From: Parvularcula mediterranea
GTDB lineage: Bacteria; Pseudomonadota; Alphaproteobacteria; Caulobacterales; Parvularculaceae
Assembly: GCF_013085255.1 (NCBI RefSeq)
Contig: NZ_JABFCX010000002.1
Location: forward strand, 982,501-1,046,500
Length of the DNA stretch: 64,000 nucleotides
Direction: 5' to 3'
Under the pieces are notes generated by a model. It saw only the letters and a list, made by a program, of their open reading frames with translations, made no database searches and was not told where the DNA came from. The stretch's first letter is position 1. Each line of letters opens with the position of its first letter. Below, one piece after another: positions 53,373 through 61,661 of this stretch. Made by a program: the position numbers and the translations under genes.

Positions 53373-54452
53373 TTGCTGAAACTGACCATCCGCCTGGCGG
53401 CCTTCGCCATTGTGCTCGCAGCGCTCGGGACGACCAGCGCGCGGGCTGAGTACAGCCTTTGCAACAAGACAAGCTTCGCGCTGTCGGCGGCCCTGGGGTT
53501 TGTCGAGGAGGACAACCTCCTGACCCGCGGCTGGTGGCGCCTGCGCCCCGGCGAATGCAAGACGGTGATCTCCGAAGGGATCGAGGCGGGACGCTACTAT
53601 GTCTACGCCGAGGCTATCCCGGGCCACCGTGGCGAGCTCAAGACCTGGTCTGGCGAGACCCCGCTCTGCGTTCAGAACGACAGCCTCTTCACCCTGCGGG
53701 ACCAGTCGGTCTGCAAGGAGGACCCCAAGCGGTCCCGTGACTTCAACGGCGTCGATGTCACCTCCGAGGATGGCGGCAACTTCACCACCGATTTCACCGA
53801 CGAGAACAATTTCACCACCTACCAGGCGCAGGTCGCGGGTGTGCAGCGGCTCCTGTCCGACGTCGGCTTCGACATCGGCGCGATCGATGGCCAGTTCGGC
53901 GCGACCACGAAGTCGGCGCTCCGCCAGTATCGCCGCTCGCGCAATCTCGGTCAGGACGGTGTCATCGACGATCAGGTGATCGACGCGCTGATCACCGAAG
54001 CGAACAATGAAGACGCCAAGCTCGGCTTCTTCTTCTGCAACGAAACTCTCCTTCCGGTCTGGGCAGCGTTTGCTCAGCCCACCGATGATCGCGAAGGCTA
54101 TCGCTCTTCGGGCTGGTGGCTCTTGGAGCCTGACAGCTGCGCCAAGGTGCGCCGGGGCGAGCTCGCGGCTGAGCCTTACTACGTCTACGGAATCATGCAG
54201 GCAGAGGACCAGGAGCTGGTCCTCGCAGGTGGCGACACGACGTTCTGCGTCTCCGCGGTCCAGTTCGATGCAGGCTCTGACCTCGCCTGCGAAGCATCAG
54301 GCTTCGACGAGGCAAGCTTCCGCCGTATCGACACGGGCGGGGAGCGGGCATGGACCTTCGTCTTCCGCGCTGAGCAGTTCAATCAGGACCTTGTCAGGAC
54401 TGAAGAACCTGCCGCCGAAGTGATCGCCGACGAAGAACCGTCCGAGCAGTGA
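53373..54452 (+). CDS. Secreted DUF1036-peptidoglycan-binding-DUF1036 protein
   Basis: A 359-residue protein: signal peptide (1-25, ARA-E), DUF1036 repeat 1 (about 27-120; Cys30, 62, 99, 114), a peptidoglycan-binding domain (about 152-210: VQRLLSDVGFDIGAIDGQFG), then DUF1036 repeat 2 (about 218-325; Cys222, 256, 292, 306). The four cysteines in each repeat have nearly equal spacing. The start is TTG. The sandwich suggests binding of the cell wall with two ligand modules; the ligand is unknown. The nucleotidase gene overlaps its stop. Confidence 0.85.
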   Translation: MLKLTIRLAAFAIVLAALGTTSARAEYSLCNKTSFALSAALGFVEEDNLLTRGWWRLRPGECKTVISEGIEAGRYYVYAEAIPGHRGELKTWSGETPLCVQNDSLFTLRDQSVCKEDPKRSRDFNGVDVTSEDGGNFTTDFTDENNFTTYQAQVAGVQRLLSDVGFDIGAIDGQFGATTKSALRQYRRSRNLGQDGVIDDQVIDALITEANNEDAKLGFFFCNETLLPVWAAFAQPTDDREGYRSSGWWLLEPDSCAKVRRGELAAEPYYVYGIMQAEDQELVLAGGDTTFCVSAVQFDAGSDLACEASGFDEASFRRIDTGGERAWTFVFRAEQFNQDLVRTEEPAAEVIADEEPSEQ

Positions 54453-55150
54453 CGATCCCTGGAAAGGCCTCGTTTGCAGGCGTCACGGACTGGGTCTTCG
54501 ATCTCGACAACACGCTCTACCCCGCGAGCTGTAATCTCTTCGCGGAGATCGACCAGCGCATGACGGGGTTCATCGAGACGCTGCTCGATCTTGACTATGA
54601 CAGTGCACGGAAGATTCAGAAGGGTCTCTATGTCGAGCACGGCACGACCCTCGCGGGGCTGATGCGCGAGCATGACGTGGATCCTCACCGCTTCATGGAG
54701 CATGTTCACGAGATCGACCTCAGCAAGCTCACGGTCGAGGACGGCCTGCGTGCGGCACTCGAAGCACTGCCGGGCCGCAAGTTCGTCCACACGAACGGAA
54801 GTGTTCGGCATGCGGAGAATGTGCTTGGCGCGCTTGGGTTGACCGGCGTCATGGACGATGTGTTCGATGTCGAAATGGGCGGCTGGATCCCTAAGCCTTA
54901 CCGGCAGAACTATGACCTCAGTCGCCAGCATTTCGGCCTCGACCCGGCAAAAGCTGCGATGTTCGAGGACATGGCGGTGAACCTCGAAGTGCCCCACGCC
55001 GACGGCATGACCACGGTGCTCGTGACCACGGATGCGCCCTGGATTGCTGACGAGCCGGCCGAGAAACGCCCTGGTGCGTCTGCCGATGCTGAGCATGTCC
55101 ACCACACCACGGGCGATCTGGTGGCATTCCTCCGGGACATTGCTGGCTGA
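54449..55150 (+). CDS. HAD-family pyrimidine 5'-nucleotidase
   Basis: A 233-residue HAD hydrolase with motif I DWVFDLDNTLYP, motif II HTNGS and motif III K with the FEDMAVNLEVPHADGM acidic pair. It fits the family that dephosphorylates UMP, CMP or dUMP. The start is GTG overlapping the upstream stop. dapD follows, a common alphaproteobacterial order, but a repeat-rich 219 bases separates them. Confidence 0.9.
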   Translation: MTIPGKASFAGVTDWVFDLDNTLYPASCNLFAEIDQRMTGFIETLLDLDYDSARKIQKGLYVEHGTTLAGLMREHDVDPHRFMEHVHEIDLSKLTVEDGLRAALEALPGRKFVHTNGSVRHAENVLGALGLTGVMDDVFDVEMGGWIPKPYRQNYDLSRQHFGLDPAKAAMFEDMAVNLEVPHADGMTTVLVTTDAPWIADEPAEKRPGASADAEHVHHTTGDLVAFLRDIAG

Positions 55151-55165
55151 CGGACAAGGTGCCGC

Positions 55166-55321
55166 CTCCCTCTCCCCTCGCGAGAGGGAGTTGAGCGCTG
55201 AAGGCGATCGACGGTGAGGGCCTTCAGCGCGCCGCCCTTCAAGCCCTCACGCGAAATCGGAGATTTCGACCTCTCCCGGAGGGAGAGGTGAGCCTCCTCC
55301 CAATCCGCAATCCGCAGATTG
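55166..55321. repeat. Intergenic palindromic repeat cluster (nested hairpins)
   Basis: The 55151-55369 gap holds no gene but a dense set of inverted repeats: CTCCCTCTC/GAGAGGGAG (55166-55190), GCGCTGAAGGC/GCCTTCAGCGC (55195-55230), GTGAGGG/CCCTCAC (55214-55250), GAAATC/GATTTC (55253-55267), CCTCTCCC/GGGAGAGG (55270-55288) and CAATC/GATTG near 55301-55321. It resembles interspersed palindromic intergenic repeats. A single copy is seen in this window, so whether it recurs elsewhere is untested. Confidence 0.75.
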
Positions 55322-55340
55322 AGCGTTTCGGTTCTGGCCT

Positions 55341-55358
55341 AGCGGGATCGTTCCCGCT
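55341..55358 (+). promoter_or_regulatory. Perfect 7-bp hairpin just before dapD
   Basis: AGCGGGA and TCCCGCT form a perfect stem with a TCGT loop, 11 bases before the dapD ATG. No T-run follows; it could affect dapD translation. The dapD ribosome binding site is otherwise weak. Confidence 0.4.
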
Positions 55359-55369
55359 ATTAGCGCCCG

Positions 55370-56194
55370 ATGGACATGAACCAAGCCCGCCAGCTCATCG
55401 ATGCAGGCTTCGACGCAGCTTCCAGCGTCGATGAAGCCGACCTCAAATCCGCCGTTACTCATGCCCTCAAGGGCCTCGACGATGGCAGCTACCGCGTCGC
55501 CTCCAAGGGCGATGATGGTCAGTGGACGGTGCATCAGTGGCTGAAGAAAGCGGTGCTTCTCTCCTTCCGGCTGACGCCCAACGGCACGATCCCCGGCGGT
55601 CCCGGCGGCGGCAACTGGTTCGATAAAGTCCCGTCCAAATTCGAAGGCTGGGACGATGCAGCCTTCGCCGACGCAGGCTTCCGCGCCGTCCCGCCAGCAG
55701 CCGTCCGGCGCGGCAGCTTTGTCGCCAAGGGCGCGGTGCTCATGCCGTCTTACATCAATATCGGCGCCTATGTCGGTGAACGGACGATGGTTGATACCTG
55801 GTCGACCATCGGTTCCTGCGCGCAAGTGGGCGCGGACTGCCATATCTCCGGCGGCGTCGGGATCGGCGGTGTCCTCGAGCCGCTTCAGGCCGAGCCCGTG
55901 ATCATCGAAGACAATGTCTTCATCGGTGCCCGCTCGGAAGTCGCCGAGGGCGTCATCGTCCGCGAGGGCGCGGTGATCTCGATGGGCGTCTTCCTCGGTG
56001 CCTCGACCAAGATCGTCGACCGCGCGACCGGCAATGTCTCCTACGGCGAAGTTCCGCCCTACGCTGTGGTGGTCCCTGGCACCCTGCCGGGCTCATCGCC
56101 CGAGGCGCCTTCGCTGGCCTGCGCCGTGATCGTGAAGACCGTTGATGAGCGCACCCGCTCGAAGACGGGCATCAACGAGATTCTGCGCGGCTGA
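55370..56194 (+). CDS. dapD: Tetrahydrodipicolinate N-succinyltransferase
   Basis: A 274-residue left-handed beta-helix acyltransferase of the lysine/diaminopimelate pathway, transferring succinyl from succinyl-CoA. The hexapeptide repeats [20 protein letters not shown] and [20 protein letters not shown] are diagnostic. Two ATG codons near the start (55370, 55376) are possible; the SD is weak. Confidence 0.96.
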   Translation: MDMNQARQLIDAGFDAASSVDEADLKSAVTHALKGLDDGSYRVASKGDDGQWTVHQWLKKAVLLSFRLTPNGTIPGGPGGGNWFDKVPSKFEGWDDAAFADAGFRAVPPAAVRRGSFVAKGAVLMPSYINIGAYVGERTMVDTWSTIGSCAQVGADCHISGGVGIGGVLEPLQAEPVIIEDNVFIGARSEVAEGVIVREGAVISMGVFLGASTKIVDRATGNVSYGEVPPYAVVVPGTLPGSSPEAPSLACAVIVKTVDERTRSKTGINEILRG

Positions 56195-56251
56195 TCAATC
56201 CCGGGTGGTGCGTTCCGTTTAGACCGCCCTGTCAAGTCTTGTTCCAAGAGT

Positions 56252-56273
56252 CCTGTTTCGATAACGAAACAGG
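56252..56273. promoter_or_regulatory. Perfect inverted repeat upstream of the MarR gene
   Basis: CCTGTTTCG-ATAA-CGAAACAGG is a perfect 9-bp palindrome, 21 bases before the GTG of the MarR gene. Size and position suit a MarR-type autoregulatory operator; binding is inferred. Confidence 0.6.
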
Positions 56274-56293
56274 AGATACCGGAGTCCCTGTTC

Positions 56294-56641
56294 GTGAGTC
56301 AGACGGATTTTCTTACCCCTTGGCGCGATGTGATGGTGGAGCTGGTCCGCGGTGACCAGCCGGACCTTTCCATGCGCCAGTGGGCTCTCCTTCTGACGGT
56401 CTACCTCACGCCGGGACCGCACACCGTGCGTCGCCTCTCCGAAGACCTCGAGGTCCCGAAGCCGGCGATCAGCCGCGCGCTCGATGCGCTGTCGATCCAC
56501 GGCCTCGTGAAGCGCGAGCGCGATGAGGCAGACCGCCGGGTGGTGCTGGTTCGCAAGACGCCGGACGGCTCTGAGTTCATCGACCGCTTCGCTTCGGCGG
56601 TGGATGCCAGCGAGCGTTCCTCGGACCTCGGCTACTACTGA
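56294..56641 (+). CDS. MarR-family transcriptional regulator
   Basis: A 115-residue winged-helix regulator; the recognition region is HTVRRLSEDLEVPKPAISRAL and the wing contains RDEADRRVVLVRKT, the DRR motif of MarR. The start is GTG. It is short for the family, lacking most of the N-terminal and C-terminal dimerisation helices, so it may form a minimal dimer. A palindromic operator candidate lies upstream and a terminator follows. Confidence 0.85.
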   Translation: MSQTDFLTPWRDVMVELVRGDQPDLSMRQWALLLTVYLTPGPHTVRRLSEDLEVPKPAISRALDALSIHGLVKRERDEADRRVVLVRKTPDGSEFIDRFASAVDASERSSDLGYY

Positions 56642-56664
56642 TCCAAGCTGCCAGCCGGCCAAGA

Positions 56665-56692
56665 AAAAGCCGCCCCGGTACGGGCGGCTTTT
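56665..56692. terminator. Bidirectional terminator after the MarR gene
   Basis: AAAAGCCGCCC and GGGCGGCTTTT form an 11-base perfect stem around a short loop, with A- and T-rich ends. It separates the convergent MarR and cytochrome c genes. Confidence 0.88.
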
Positions 56693-56721
56693 GTGTTTTC
56701 GGCCGAGGGTGACGGGTCGGC

Positions 56722-57429
56722 TTAGCCGTCGTCTTCCATCGTGTTGACCTCTTGGTCAGGCAGCTCGGTCTCGCCCGGGCCCGGCGCTTCGAAGTCAACG
56801 CCGTCAGCGGCTTCTGCAGCAGCCTCTTCCATCGGCGCTTCTTCGGCAGCCGGCGGGACGCATTCGGGGACCTCGATCGGGTTGTCCGAAAGCGAGCCCA
56901 GATAGAGGAGAATGTCAGCGCGCTTGTTATCCTTGCGGATCGCCTGGTTCATGTTGGTGCCCGGCACATAGGCGGAGCTGTTGTAGAGGTACTGGTCGAG
57001 CTTGTCGTAGGTCCAATCGCCACCGAGAGCCTTCAGCGCACCGGAGTAATCGCCATAGCCATCGACGCTTGCGACTTCGCGGCCAAGGACGTTCCAGAGC
57101 TTCGGACCGGTGAGGTTCGCGCCGCCTGCGTCAAAGCTGTGGCACGCTGCGCAGACGCCTGCGCTGCGCTGGCCGCGGGTGGCGTCGGCTTCGGCAAGGA
57201 GGCAGCCCAGGGAGACCTGCACCTCTTCGACCTGTGCACCGCCGGAAACGGCGAGTTCGGCGTAGGGCTGGTAAGCGAGGCCGAACGGATTGTCCTCTTC
57301 GTACTCGTGGCCATGGTGGCCACCGAACACGACGCCCATGGTGTTCACGACCACTGGCAGGCCGATGAAGAGAAGCAGGACGATCAGCACGACAGCTGCG
57401 AGTTTGTTACTGAACAGGGAGTCTTTCAT
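56722..57429 (-). CDS. Membrane-anchored cytochrome c (c552 / CycM type)
   Basis: A 235-residue protein with an uncleaved N-terminal helix (about 9-32) and a single haem motif CAACH, in GVCAACHSFDAGG. The distal ligand is probably the Met in GTNMNQAIRKDNKRADILLYL. A long acidic C-terminal tail follows the haem domain. It carries electrons between the bc1 complex and oxidases. It is divergent from pheA, a common alphaproteobacterial pairing. Confidence 0.9.
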   Translation of the reverse strand: MKDSLFSNKLAAVVLIVLLLFIGLPVVVNTMGVVFGGHHGHEYEEDNPFGLAYQPYAELAVSGGAQVEEVQVSLGCLLAEADATRGQRSAGVCAACHSFDAGGANLTGPKLWNVLGREVASVDGYGDYSGALKALGGDWTYDKLDQYLYNSSAYVPGTNMNQAIRKDNKRADILLYLGSLSDNPIEVPECVPPAAEEAPMEEAAAEAADGVDFEAPGPGETELPDQEVNTMEDDG

Positions 57430-57462
57430 GGTACGGCCCGGACCTTGTATCGTGTCTCAAAA

Positions 57463-57530
57463 GGGCGGATCCCGCCCCCATTTGCGCCGCACATAGCCCC
57501 CAAGTCCTCCAATCGCAACGCGCCGATTGG
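57463..57530. promoter_or_regulatory. Inverted repeats in the cytochrome c-pheA divergent region
   Basis: GGGCGG/CCGCCC (57463-57477, three-base loop) and CCAATCG/CGATTGG (57509-57530, eight-base spacer) lie between the divergent cytochrome c and pheA starts. They could be operators or a leader hairpin of pheA; no known consensus is matched. Confidence 0.35.
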
Positions 57531-57554
57531 TCCATTTACAAAGGAACACCAGCC

Positions 57555-58406
57555 TTGGCGAAGATTGCGTACCAGGGAGAGCCCGGCGCCTTCAGTGAAT
57601 TATGCTGCGCAGCCTTTGCAGCAGGTTACGAACCCGTGCCTTTTCCGACCTTCGACACGGTCTTCCAAGCGGTGAACTCCGGCGAGGTCCAGGCGGCGAT
57701 GGTCCCGGTGGAGAACTCGCTCGCGGGCAGGGTGGATGATGTCTACCGCCTTCTGCCCGACCGTGATCTCGCGGCGGTGGCGGAGCATTTCCTGCCTGTT
57801 CACATGCAGCTGATGACCCTTCCTGGCGCGGACCGTTCGAAGCTGAGGATCGTCAGGTCCCACCCGATGGCGCTGAGCCAGTGCCGGAAGACGATCAGGC
57901 GGCTGGGCCTCATCCCTGATGCTGCGCGGGATACAGCTGGCGCGGCGCGGGAGCTTCGCGATTCCCAGGATCCCGAGGTCGCGGTTATCGCGCCCCGCGG
58001 CGCCGCCGACCGCTACGGCCTCGAAATCATCGAAAGTGACTGCCAGGACGCCGACCGCAACGTCACCCGCTTCCTGCGCCTGCTTCCCGAGGCGGAGGTG
58101 AGCTGGCCTGCCCCCGGTGCTGTGCCGATGCTGACAAGCTTTGTCTTCCGCGTCCGCAACATCCCGGCCGCACTCTACAAGGCGCTCGGCGGTTTCGCGA
58201 CCAACGGCGTCAACATGACCAAGCTCGAAAGCTATCAGGAAGACCACAGCTTCGAAGCCACCCGCTTCCAGGCCGAGGCCCAGGGCCATCCCGATGACCC
58301 GGCCATGAAGCGCGCCCTCGAAGAGCTCGAATACTTCACCTCCGACCGCAAGATCATCGGCGTCTTCAACGCCGACCCCTACCGCATCAGCCGCCAGATC
58401 GGGTGA
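57555..58406 (+). CDS. pheA: Prephenate dehydratase
   Basis: A 283-residue enzyme making phenylpyruvate in phenylalanine synthesis. The catalytic domain (1-180) starts IAYQGEPGAFSELC and contains VPVENSLAGRVDDVY; the C-terminal ACT domain (about 195-275) with ALYKALGGFATNGVNMTKLES is the phenylalanine-regulatory site. No chorismate mutase domain is attached. The start is TTG after AAAGGA. Confidence 0.95.
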   Translation: MAKIAYQGEPGAFSELCCAAFAAGYEPVPFPTFDTVFQAVNSGEVQAAMVPVENSLAGRVDDVYRLLPDRDLAAVAEHFLPVHMQLMTLPGADRSKLRIVRSHPMALSQCRKTIRRLGLIPDAARDTAGAARELRDSQDPEVAVIAPRGAADRYGLEIIESDCQDADRNVTRFLRLLPEAEVSWPAPGAVPMLTSFVFRVRNIPAALYKALGGFATNGVNMTKLESYQEDHSFEATRFQAEAQGHPDDPAMKRALEELEYFTSDRKIIGVFNADPYRISRQIG

Positions 58407-58438
58407 GGCTGCGCCCCGCGTAAGGGAAAACCCTACCG

Positions 58439-58452
58439 TTGCGCAGGGTCAA
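58439..58452 (+). promoter_or_regulatory. Possible FnrL/FixK site upstream of the stress-protein genes
   Basis: TTGCGCAGGGTCAA matches TTG-N8-CAA, with the right half GGTCAA close to the FNR/FixK consensus TTGATC-NN-GATCAA and a weak left half. It lies 55 bases before the Usp gene. Confidence 0.4.
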
Positions 58453-58506
58453 AGTTCTCGTGGGGGATCGGCGCTCTTCTTCCTTCGTAGCTGATGCGGA
58501 GGCGAG

Positions 58507-59370
58507 ATGTCGGAGGTTGAGCGTAAGGTCGTACGGCCGCGGTCGTTCCCTGAGAGCGGGCCGATTGCAGTAGCAGCGGCCGCAAATGAACGGGGTGGCC
58601 GCGCCGTTGCGAGGGGGTGCCAGCTGGCGCGGGAGCTTCGCCGCGATCTTGCCTTCGTCCAGATCATTGACGGCACAGCTTTTCGTGAGCGCCGGTCTAC
58701 GGAGCTTTCTGACCTTGAGACACGGACGGGCGAGGCTCCTGGCCTGTCGGGTCTCGAGGTGGCTGTCGCCGCCTATCCCGGGCACCATGTGGATCATGAG
58801 TATGGCAGGGCGGTCACGCTTTGCGATCATCTGGGCGATGTGGGTGCAGGCCTGGTCGTCATCGGAACCCGCGACATCGGGGCGAAGAACAAGCCTCTTT
58901 CAGGCAGCATGACCCAGCGGCTTCTTCAGTACACGCCGTGCCCTGTCCTGGTCGCGCAGAATGCGGCACCGGAACCCTATCACAAGGTGGTCGTCGCCGC
59001 CGATTTCTCGGAAGTATCGGAGAGCCTGATCCGCCAAGCGCTGGATCTCGCGCCGGAAGCCAGCATCGAAGTTCTCACGGCCATCGGCGCCAAGGATGAT
59101 CCCGACGAGGTTCTCAAGGAATTCCGTATGCTCACCGATGCTGCGGCGTTCTCGGAGGATGCGCGCCGCAGGCTGTCCTTCAGGACGATCCCCGGGCACG
59201 CGAAGAAGATCCTGGCCAGTGAAATCGCGCGCCTTGCGCCTGACCTTCTCGTCCTCGGAACGCGCGGACGCAGCGCCGTGGCGCAGCTGATCCTCGGCAG
59301 CGTGTCGAGCGCCTTCGCCGACAATCCCCCTTGCGATCTCCTCCTCATCCGAAGCGCAGGCCAACACTAG
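58507..59370 (+). CDS. Universal stress protein, tandem UspA domains (I)
   Basis: A 287-residue protein with two Usp domains (about 16-150 and 158-285). The second has a clear ATP-binding-type motif GTRGRSAVAQLILGSVSSAF. Such tandem Usp proteins help survival under oxygen or energy limitation. It is followed after 14 bases by a second tandem Usp gene, and a possible FnrL site lies upstream, which fits oxygen control. Confidence 0.88.
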   Translation: MSEVERKVVRPRSFPESGPIAVAAAANERGGRAVARGCQLARELRRDLAFVQIIDGTAFRERRSTELSDLETRTGEAPGLSGLEVAVAAYPGHHVDHEYGRAVTLCDHLGDVGAGLVVIGTRDIGAKNKPLSGSMTQRLLQYTPCPVLVAQNAAPEPYHKVVVAADFSEVSESLIRQALDLAPEASIEVLTAIGAKDDPDEVLKEFRMLTDAAAFSEDARRRLSFRTIPGHAKKILASEIARLAPDLLVLGTRGRSAVAQLILGSVSSAFADNPPCDLLLIRSAGQH

Positions 59371-59384
59371 TGAAAGGATATGCC

Positions 59385-60323
59385 ATGACCTTCCAGAACA
59401 TTCTTCTCGTTGCAGGACCTGATGCTGACCTTGACGGCGCACGGGCGCTCATCCCGCAAGCCAGGGGCCGCGGCGCGACGGTCAGCAGCCTCGGCGTTGT
59501 CTCGCGGATGCCCACTGCGGGCGCTGCATCAATTGTCTCCGACGCGGCACGCGGACTGGAGGCGCGGTACGCTGAGCAACTTGGCGAGACCCTTTCCGCC
59601 ATGGCGGAGCCTGCCTCTCCGCCCCGCATCGGCTACCCGGCGGAAGATGCTGCGCACGTTGCGGCCGAGAAGGGCGCGGACCTCATCGTCACGCCCGGTA
59701 TCGGCTCCGAGAGTGCAGAGAGCCTTTTTGGTTCTTCAGGAAAAAAGCTCCTCCGGAAGAGCAGTGCGCCTGTTCTTATCCTCCGTAAGGGGATCACTGA
59801 CGGCAATATCGGGCTAGCCCTCGAGGCGCCGGTCGACGAAGGGGATGCGATCAGCAATCTCAATGACCACCTTGTCGACGAGGCTGTGAAAGCTGCGAAG
59901 CTCGTTGGCAAATCGGAGGTGCAGCTCTTCCACGTTTGGACCTCCGGGGGTGCGGAGATCTTCGAGCACCCGCGGGTTGGCCTTTCGCCCGAGGCGGTCA
60001 GGCGCTCCGTAGACGCATGGGAGGAGAACCGTCGCGACTGGCTGTTCCGCTATGCTCAGGAAGCGACCGAGCGCTACAAGTCCGAGGGGATCAGCTTCCA
60101 TGCCCGGCTCCTGATGGGCCCACTTCACAGCGCGCTGCCGGACGCTATCAAGGACTACTCCGTAAGCCTCATGGTCTTAGGGACCGCGAACCGGAAAGGT
60201 CTCGCGGGGCTCTTTATCGGCAACACGGCGGAGTGGCTGATCGACAGGATCGAGACGAGCCTCCTCGTAGTGAAGCCGCAGGACACCGCGGAGCTTCTGA
60301 GGGAGCTGGCGCTCCGCCGCTGA
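59385..60323 (+). CDS. Universal stress protein, tandem UspA domains (II)
   Basis: About 312 residues; two Usp-like domains (about 1-140 and 150-305). The second contains VLGTANRKGLAGLFIGNTAEWL with the GN and loop residues that bind ATP in some Usp proteins. It forms an operon with the preceding tandem Usp. ATG 59385 was chosen at MTFQNILLVAG, where the Usp fold begins. Confidence 0.88.
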   Translation: MTFQNILLVAGPDADLDGARALIPQARGRGATVSSLGVVSRMPTAGAASIVSDAARGLEARYAEQLGETLSAMAEPASPPRIGYPAEDAAHVAAEKGADLIVTPGIGSESAESLFGSSGKKLLRKSSAPVLILRKGITDGNIGLALEAPVDEGDAISNLNDHLVDEAVKAAKLVGKSEVQLFHVWTSGGAEIFEHPRVGLSPEAVRRSVDAWEENRRDWLFRYAQEATERYKSEGISFHARLLMGPLHSALPDAIKDYSVSLMVLGTANRKGLAGLFIGNTAEWLIDRIETSLLVVKPQDTAELLRELALRR

Positions 60324-60365
60324 GCTCCCGTGACAGTCGTGCCTTGGCGCGCTACCCGTCCGGGC

Positions 60366-61583
60366 ATGACCCATGTGACCCATCTTGAATGCTCGATGAC
60401 CGGCGAGCGCTATGTCGCCGGTGAACCCCACGGCCTGTCGAAGGTCGGACGTCCGATCCTCGTCCGCTACGACCTCGATCAGGTGAAACGGGACCTCACC
60501 AAGGAGCAGCTCGCTCAGAGGACGGAAGGGTTCTGGCGCTACCGGGAGCTGCTTCCTGTCGAGAAGGCCGAGAACCGGGTGAGCCTCGGTGAGGTGGTGA
60601 CGCCGATCCTGCCCTTGCGCCGTATGCAGAAGAAAGTGGGTGCGACGGGCGATCTGCTCGTCAAGGACGAGGGACGGCTTCCTACGGGCTCGTTCAAGGC
60701 GCGGGGTCTCGCGCTCGCTGTGTCGATGGCGAAAGAGTTCGGCATCGAGCATATGGCGATGCCGACCAACGGGAACGCTGGAGCCGCGCTGGCCGCCTAC
60801 GCCTCGGCGGCGGGGATCAGGACGACCGTGTTCTGCCCGGACGATACGCCGAAGGTGAATGTCGACGAGATCGCCTTTCAGGGCGCGGACGTTCGTCTCG
60901 TCAACGGCCTTATCAATGATTGCGGCAAGATCGTCGGGGAAGGCAAGGAGGCGGTAGGCTGGTTTGACGTCAGCACACTGAAAGAGCCCTACCGTATCGA
61001 GGGCAAGAAGACGATGGGGCTGGAGCTGGCCGAGCAGCTCGGCTGGACGCTGCCCGATGTCATCTTCTACCCCACCGGCGGCGGCACAGGCCTGATCGGC
61101 ATGTGGAAGGCTTTCGATGAGCTCGAACAGATCGGCTTCATCGGCCCCGAACGTCCGAAGATGGTGGCGGTGCAAGCCACGGGCTGCGCTCCCATCGTCA
61201 AGGCTTTCGAGGAAGGCGAGGAGCACGCGCCGGTCTGGCAGGACGCCTGGACGGCTGCTGCGGGTATCCGGGTGCCCGTGGCGGTAGGGGACTTCCTGAT
61301 CCTCCGTGCCGTGAGGGAGTCGGGGGGCTTCGCGATGGCTGTCGAGGAAGAGGATATCTTCGCAAGCTGGGCCGAAGTGGCGCGAGAGGAAGGTTTCCTC
61401 CTTTGCCCTGAAGGCGCCGCGACTTACGCCGCCTACAGACGGTCGCTGGACGAAGGCCTGATCAAGCCGACGGACCGGGCGCTCCTCTTCAATTGCGCAA
61501 CAGGTCTCAAGTACCCGATGACGGCGGAGGTTGGCCGGCTCGATCGCAGCACGCCGATAGACTACAGCCAGTTCAAGGCTTGA
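60366..61583 (+). CDS. thrC: Threonine synthase
   Basis: About 405 residues. Threonine synthase converts O-phosphohomoserine to threonine with PLP. The PLP-lysine is in LPTGSFKARGLALAVSMA, a typical N-terminal part is THVTHLECSMTGERY, and the phosphate-binding glycine loop is PTGGGTGLIGMWKAF. It begins with a zinc-finger-like region without the usual cysteine set. ATG 60366 was chosen; ATG 60330 is possible. Confidence 0.9.
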   Translation: MTHVTHLECSMTGERYVAGEPHGLSKVGRPILVRYDLDQVKRDLTKEQLAQRTEGFWRYRELLPVEKAENRVSLGEVVTPILPLRRMQKKVGATGDLLVKDEGRLPTGSFKARGLALAVSMAKEFGIEHMAMPTNGNAGAALAAYASAAGIRTTVFCPDDTPKVNVDEIAFQGADVRLVNGLINDCGKIVGEGKEAVGWFDVSTLKEPYRIEGKKTMGLELAEQLGWTLPDVIFYPTGGGTGLIGMWKAFDELEQIGFIGPERPKMVAVQATGCAPIVKAFEEGEEHAPVWQDAWTAAAGIRVPVAVGDFLILRAVRESGGFAMAVEEEDIFASWAEVAREEGFLLCPEGAATYAAYRRSLDEGLIKPTDRALLFNCATGLKYPMTAEVGRLDRSTPIDYSQFKA

Positions 61584-61661
61584 GTTCTCGACTGAGGTCA
61601 ACCCTTGGCAACATCGTGTCGGTGTGCGCAGCTTGTCTCAGCAAGTCACTGAGGGCACAGG

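Noticed and set aside
60177-61601. Minus-strand open frame opposite threonine synthase
   Set aside because: It is wholly antisense to thrC, which has clear catalytic motifs, and has no conserved features.
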